In this document: positions 5,255-9,101 of the stretch, piece after piece | Numbering within the stretch: position 1 is the first letter of the stretch | Layout: each line of letters opens with the position of its first letter | DNA from: JBAZDV01 sp041669745 | GTDB taxonomy: Archaea > Thermoplasmatota > Thermoplasmata > Methanomassiliicoccales > Methanomethylophilaceae | DNA: 9,101 bases | Reading direction: 5' to 3' | Assembly (NCBI GenBank): GCA_041669745.1 | Contig: JBAYAO010000057.1 | Coordinates: 1 to 9,101, forward strand | The notes under the pieces: model-generated | What the model was told of the DNA's origin: nothing | Databases searched by the model: none | What the model saw: the letters and a program-made list of their open reading frames with translations, nothing else | Position numbers and translations under genes: made by a program

Positions 5255-6433
5255 GTGGGAGTTAAAGACCTACAGGATCTAAAAAAGATCTCCATGATCC
5301 GTTCTCAGATCAACGGTATGAAGATTGAAGAGATTATGAGCACCGATTATCCAACGGTGGGACCGGATGAGCGCTTGTCGAACGCTCTTTTTCTCATGAA
5401 AAAAACCGGATATCAGGATGTTCCCGTTATCGAGGATGGAGAATACATTGGAACGATAAGTTACGGTGCGATCCTGAAGAAGAAGAACATTTCTTTAGAC
5501 TCAAAGATAAAAAACAACATAACCGCCCCACCTGTGATCATGCTGAACGAAGATATCACGGAAGCTGCGGAGATAATGGTCACTAACAACAGCAGACAGC
5601 TCATGGTTGTCAATCCCAGCAAAAAGAAGATAATAGGTGTTGTATCGAGAAGGGCAATGATCGGCCTGGTGGTCGGTATCAAGGCATTCAAGGAGATCAA
5701 GGTCTGGGAGATCATGAGCAATCCCGTGGATGGCGTTCTAAGCCGCAACATACTGAGTGACGCGATGGATATCATGATAGGTCTTGACGTCAGGACCGTT
5801 CCGGTGGTCAACGATGCACGTAGAGTGATCGGTGTAATCGGAATGAATGAGATCATCGAGAACAATTGGAAAGACGATACGAAGATGGTGAGCGATCTGG
5901 ACAAGAATAAGACCCAGATCACAGTTGAATCTGTCTGTACATCGGTTGCATACACCGTGAACTGGGACGACGACCTAGGAACGGCGATCGACATGATGCT
6001 CGAACACAGGATATCCACCCTCCCCGTGGTGGAGAATGATGAGCTGGTCGGGATCATCACCCAGTACGACATAATAGAACTCATATCGGCCTGCAGGGAA
6101 AGGGACCTTCTCTTCGTGCAGATCAGCGGACTGGACGATATGGACAAGGTCTATGCCGATGCAATATACGACAGCATAAAGAGGGAGATGGACAGGATCG
6201 GGAGGATCGTGAAACCCCAGTCCTTCACAATGCACGTATCGAAATACAAGGAGAAGGGAGAAAAGAACAAATACAGCATAAGTGCCAGATTGATAGTCAA
6301 TGGTACTGCTATAAGCGCAAGGGAAGTGGGATGGGACCTTGCGAAGACCGCAGACAATCTCATGAAGAAGATATCCACCTCGGTCATCGATGCGAAGGAT
6401 ACAAAGGATTCCTTCCGCAGAAGAAAGCGCTGA
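5255..6433 (+). CDS. Four-CBS-domain protein with C-terminal ribosome-hibernation (HPF/S30AE-like) domain
   Basis: The protein has 392 residues. Four CBS repeats lie at about 21-75, 83-140, 149-203 and 225-281; examples are EIMSTDYPTV (26-35), VPVI 56-59, VPVV 182-185 and LPVV 256-259 followed by VGIITQYD. Residues 284-380 are a separate domain: strand (LFVQISGL), long helix (about 296-318), strands (SFTMHVSKY, KYSISARLIVNG), then AREVGWDLAKTADNLMKKI (355-373). That order and the D-x-A-x-D-x-L-x-K-I ending match ribosome hibernation factors, which bind the small-subunit decoding region. A basic tail RRRKR ends the protein. GTG start with GAGGTG 6 nt upstream and its own TATA box. I infer that adenylate binding by the CBS part controls ribosome binding. 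The CBS call is firm; the HPF call rests on pattern only. Confidence 0.88.
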   Translation: MGVKDLQDLKKISMIRSQINGMKIEEIMSTDYPTVGPDERLSNALFLMKKTGYQDVPVIEDGEYIGTISYGAILKKKNISLDSKIKNNITAPPVIMLNEDITEAAEIMVTNNSRQLMVVNPSKKKIIGVVSRRAMIGLVVGIKAFKEIKVWEIMSNPVDGVLSRNILSDAMDIMIGLDVRTVPVVNDARRVIGVIGMNEIIENNWKDDTKMVSDLDKNKTQITVESVCTSVAYTVNWDDDLGTAIDMMLEHRISTLPVVENDELVGIITQYDIIELISACRERDLLFVQISGLDDMDKVYADAIYDSIKREMDRIGRIVKPQSFTMHVSKYKEKGEKNKYSISARLIVNGTAISAREVGWDLAKTADNLMKKISTSVIDAKDTKDSFRRRKR

Positions 6434-6463
6434 ACCCTCCAGTGTGCAACGTCTTCACTAAAA

Positions 6464-6475
6464 ACCTTTTTTAAT
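6464..6475 (+). promoter_or_regulatory. TATA box of valyl-tRNA synthetase gene, overlapping a T6 stop
   Basis: ACCTTTTTTAAT in the 68-bp gap is centred about 31 nt before the ATG at 6502, so the transcript would start within a few nt of the ATG. The sequence before the ATG (CTCCCTAACCTGATC) has no Shine-Dalgarno, which supports a leaderless or nearly leaderless mRNA. The six T at 6467-6472 may also end the upstream transcript. Confidence 0.5.
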
Positions 6476-6501
6476 CCCCTTTTACTCTCCCTAACCTGAT
6501 C

Positions 6502-9101
6502 ATGTCGCAATACGATTCAGCTTCTATCGAAAAACGCTGGCAGGAAATGTGGAAAAGAGAGGGGATATGTCATTTCGATCCGCAATCCGACAAACCCATC
6601 TACAGCATCGATAATCCGCCCAGATACACATCCGGATCTTTGCATCTGGGACATGCGACCGGATACTCGCTCATCGATTTCGCTGCGCGCTACAGGAGAA
6701 TGAAGGGGTACAATGTTTTCTTTCCCCTCTGTTTCGACGTCAACGGAACACCCATCGAGGTAAAGGTGGAGAAGAAACATCACATCACGAAACTGGATCT
6801 TCCGAGATCGGAGTACCGAAAACTCTGCTCGGAATATGCGAACGGATTCATAGAGGAGATGACACATCATTTTGAGATCCTCGGAGAAAGCATGGATCCG
6901 AGCATCTACTATCAGACGGATGCCCCGTACTACAGACGCATCACTCAGCTCTCCTTCGTTAAGTTGTTCAACAGAGGACTCGTCTACAAGGCGAACTTTC
7001 CAGTGAACTGGTGTCCAAGATGCATGACCGCATTGGCTGATGCCGAGGTCGAACATCAGGATAACGTGAATAAGCTCAATTACATAAAATTCCAGATAGA
7101 AGGAGAAGATGATTACGTCCTCGTGGCTACGACGAGACCAGAACTCCTTTGCACGTGCAAGGTCGTTGCGGTCCATCCTGACGACAAGGAAAAGCAACGT
7201 CTAGTCGGCAAGAACCTCATAACACCGCTGTACGGCAGAAGGGTCAAAGTGATCTCCGACTCGAAGGTCGACCCCAAGTACGGTACGGGGAACGTCATGA
7301 TCTGTACCATCGGAGACAAAGATGATCTCGAATGGGTGATGAAATACCACCTGGAACTGGAAAAGGGAATAGATGAATTCGGCAATATGACGGAACTCTC
7401 CGGCAAATACACCGGGATGCCTGTCAAAGAGGCACGTGAGGCTGTAATCAAAGACCTGATGGACCAGGGGATCCTTGTGAAACAAGAGGACAACCCACAA
7501 AGCGTTTCGGTCTGTTGGAGATGCCAGACTCCAGTCGAATTCCTTCAGGTCCCCCAGTGGTTCCTTAAAACGCTCGATTTCAAAGAGGACGTATTGAAGA
7601 GAGCGGAAGAAATCAACTGGTATCCTGAGTTCATGAAAATAAGACTGCAGGATTGGGTCAACTCGCTCGAGTGGGACTGGGTGCTGAGCAGACAGCGCAT
7701 ATTCGCCACGCCTGTTCCCATATGGGAATGCAAAAAATGCGGACATGCCGTGTGTGCAACGGAAAACATGTGTTACTGTGACCCGACCGAAGACAAACCG
7801 CCTGTGGATAAATGCCCTGAATGCGGAAGCACCGAATTCGAAGGATGCACGGATGTTTTCGACACTTGGATGGACTCCTCGGGTTCGGCCCTCTACAACA
7901 CGTATTGGGGAAGGAACGAAGAGCTTCACAAGAGGATGTTCCCGATGTCCATGAGACCCCAGTCGCATGACATCATAAGGACCTGGGCATTCTACTCCAT
8001 ACTCAGAAGCGAACAGATCGAGAACTCCATACCTTGGAAGGACATAATGATCCACGGGTTCATCATGGCCCCCGACGGAACACCTATGCATTCATCCGTC
8101 GGAAATGTCATAGATCCGATTCCCATACTTACCGAATACGGTGCCGATGCACTCAGGTATTATGCGAGCACATGCTCGCTTGGAATAGATCATCCGTTCA
8201 GGGAAAAGGACGTGATACGCGGAAGGAAACTCTGCAACAAGATCTTCAATCTCGGACAATTCGTGGGCCGTTTCTTCGATGCCAAACCCGAAGAATGCAA
8301 AGACCTGCGTATATCCGACAGATGGATAATCAGCAGGTATTCGCGGGTGGTCGAGAATGTAACGGCTTATCTTGAAACGTACACCTTCGACAAGGCGATG
8401 AGGGATATCGAAAATTTCATATGGCATGAGTTCGCCGATCACTATGTGGAAATGGTGAAATCCAGAAAGGATGACGCTGCAAGATATACGTTATACAATG
8501 TGTTCCTCGGCGCGATCAAAATGATCGCCCCCTTCATGCCACATATAGCCGAGGACGTATATCAGGAGCACTTTTCCAAGTACGAGAACATTAAGAGCGT
8601 CCATATCACGGATTGGCCCCAGCCGATATTCATCGATGAAAAGGCGGAACAGGTCGGCGACGTTCTGAAAGATGTCATCGCAGCGATACGCGGATGGAAA
8701 TCCGAAAAGAAGATACCTTTGAATGCGGAGCTGCAATTGGTAGAGATCATAGGGAAAGAATCGTCCATACTCGGATGTGCCAGACTTGACATAATAGAAA
8801 CGGTCAAGGCCAAGAACCTTGAAATCGTCCAAAAAGCGGATCTGACCGAAGAGATTATCAATATCAGGCCGATCCATGCAAAACTCGGACCTGCCTTCAA
8901 ATCCGATGCTAAACAGATCGTGTCCGCCGTCTCAAAGATGGCTCCTGCAGATGTTGCCAAGGCCTTGACCGATGGCAACCTGAAGATCTCCGTAAACGGC
9001 AATACCGTTGCCATTGGCCCGGAATTCTTCGAGCCTGAAAAACGTCTCATGTTGGACGGAAAAGCAGTCGACACCTTGCAGGTGGGAGATATGCTCATCG
9101 C
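6502..9101 (+). CDS. valS: Valyl-tRNA synthetase (3' end beyond window)
   Basis: This class I synthetase charges tRNA(Val); 866 codons are present with no stop, and archaeal ValRS is close to that length, so little is missing. The HIGH motif is HLGH (48-51). Then come PLCFDVNGTPIEVKVEK (73-89), a CxxC knuckle (C171/C174), the editing (CP1) domain with ATTRPE (209-214) and GDKDD (271-275), return to the catalytic core with WDWVLSRQRIF (391-401), a second zinc site (C410/C413, C438/C441), and DTWMDSSG. The KMSKS position reads PMHSS (528-532), lacking both lysines, although the following VGNVIDP and YGADALRYYAS are normal. The helical anticodon domain follows, then a short C-terminal module with LGPAFK (795-800) shared with GlyRS. 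There is no C-terminal coiled coil as in bacterial ValRS. The start follows from the family N-terminus and TATA spacing. Confidence 0.95.
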   Translation, partial: MSQYDSASIEKRWQEMWKREGICHFDPQSDKPIYSIDNPPRYTSGSLHLGHATGYSLIDFAARYRRMKGYNVFFPLCFDVNGTPIEVKVEKKHHITKLDLPRSEYRKLCSEYANGFIEEMTHHFEILGESMDPSIYYQTDAPYYRRITQLSFVKLFNRGLVYKANFPVNWCPRCMTALADAEVEHQDNVNKLNYIKFQIEGEDDYVLVATTRPELLCTCKVVAVHPDDKEKQRLVGKNLITPLYGRRVKVISDSKVDPKYGTGNVMICTIGDKDDLEWVMKYHLELEKGIDEFGNMTELSGKYTGMPVKEAREAVIKDLMDQGILVKQEDNPQSVSVCWRCQTPVEFLQVPQWFLKTLDFKEDVLKRAEEINWYPEFMKIRLQDWVNSLEWDWVLSRQRIFATPVPIWECKKCGHAVCATENMCYCDPTEDKPPVDKCPECGSTEFEGCTDVFDTWMDSSGSALYNTYWGRNEELHKRMFPMSMRPQSHDIIRTWAFYSILRSEQIENSIPWKDIMIHGFIMAPDGTPMHSSVGNVIDPIPILTEYGADALRYYASTCSLGIDHPFREKDVIRGRKLCNKIFNLGQFVGRFFDAKPEECKDLRISDRWIISRYSRVVENVTAYLETYTFDKAMRDIENFIWHEFADHYVEMVKSRKDDAARYTLYNVFLGAIKMIAPFMPHIAEDVYQEHFSKYENIKSVHITDWPQPIFIDEKAEQVGDVLKDVIAAIRGWKSEKKIPLNAELQLVEIIGKESSILGCARLDIIETVKAKNLEIVQKADLTEEIINIRPIHAKLGPAFKSDAKQIVSAVSKMAPADVAKALTDGNLKISVNGNTVAIGPEFFEPEKRLMLDGKAVDTLQVGDMLI

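Noticed and set aside
5461..6147. Minus-strand open frame of 228 codons opposite the CBS-HPF gene, rich in Ser/Thr/Ile
   Set aside because: It mirrors the CBS repeats of the sense strand and has low-complexity composition typical of antisense frames.
7201..8091. Long minus-strand open frame of 296 codons opposite ValRS
   Set aside because: The plus strand encodes an uninterrupted ValRS with all family motifs; the antisense frame shows no recognisable domain and no promoter, and results from codon bias.

Overview
The window looks like chromosomal DNA of a mesophilic archaeon, most likely a euryarchaeote of the Thermoplasmata/Methanomassiliicoccales kind. This is inference. The visible signs are an archaeal/eukaryotic-type single-chain GlyRS with two CxxC knuckles, an archaeal-type ValRS without a C-terminal coiled coil, TATA-box promoters, leaderless gene starts, oligo-T terminators and 2[4Fe-4S] ferredoxins. 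No rRNA, tRNA, CRISPR array, insertion sequence or phage gene is visible, and the coding density is ordinary.

Layout. At the left edge is the C-terminal end of a thioredoxin-reductase-like flavoprotein (+). Facing it is a tandem array of three small 2[4Fe-4S] ferredoxin genes (-). Each has its own TATA box about 37-38 nt upstream of its ATG and its own oligo-T terminator. A short divergent promoter region then leads to a plus-strand series: an amidohydrolase of unknown substrate, a UspA-type ATP-binding protein, a four-CBS-domain protein and glycyl-tRNA synthetase. The last three overlap or abut like an operon. After a 165-bp gap with a G/C hairpin, a T7 tract and a new promoter comes a second four-CBS protein whose C-terminal ~100 residues resemble a ribosome hibernation (HPF/S30AE-like) domain. 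Valyl-tRNA synthetase follows from its own apparently leaderless promoter and runs off the right edge.

How the parts may work together. The right two thirds combine tRNA charging (GlyRS, ValRS) with adenylate-sensing folds (UspA, two proteins with four CBS repeats each) and a candidate ribosome-silencing domain, which suggests energy-state control of translation. The left third is low-potential electron transfer (ferredoxins, flavoprotein). The points most worth checking are the CBS-HPF fusion, the unusual KMSKS loop of ValRS, a module shared by GlyRS and ValRS, and the single TAG stop in the array, which could be read as pyrrolysine if the organism has that system.
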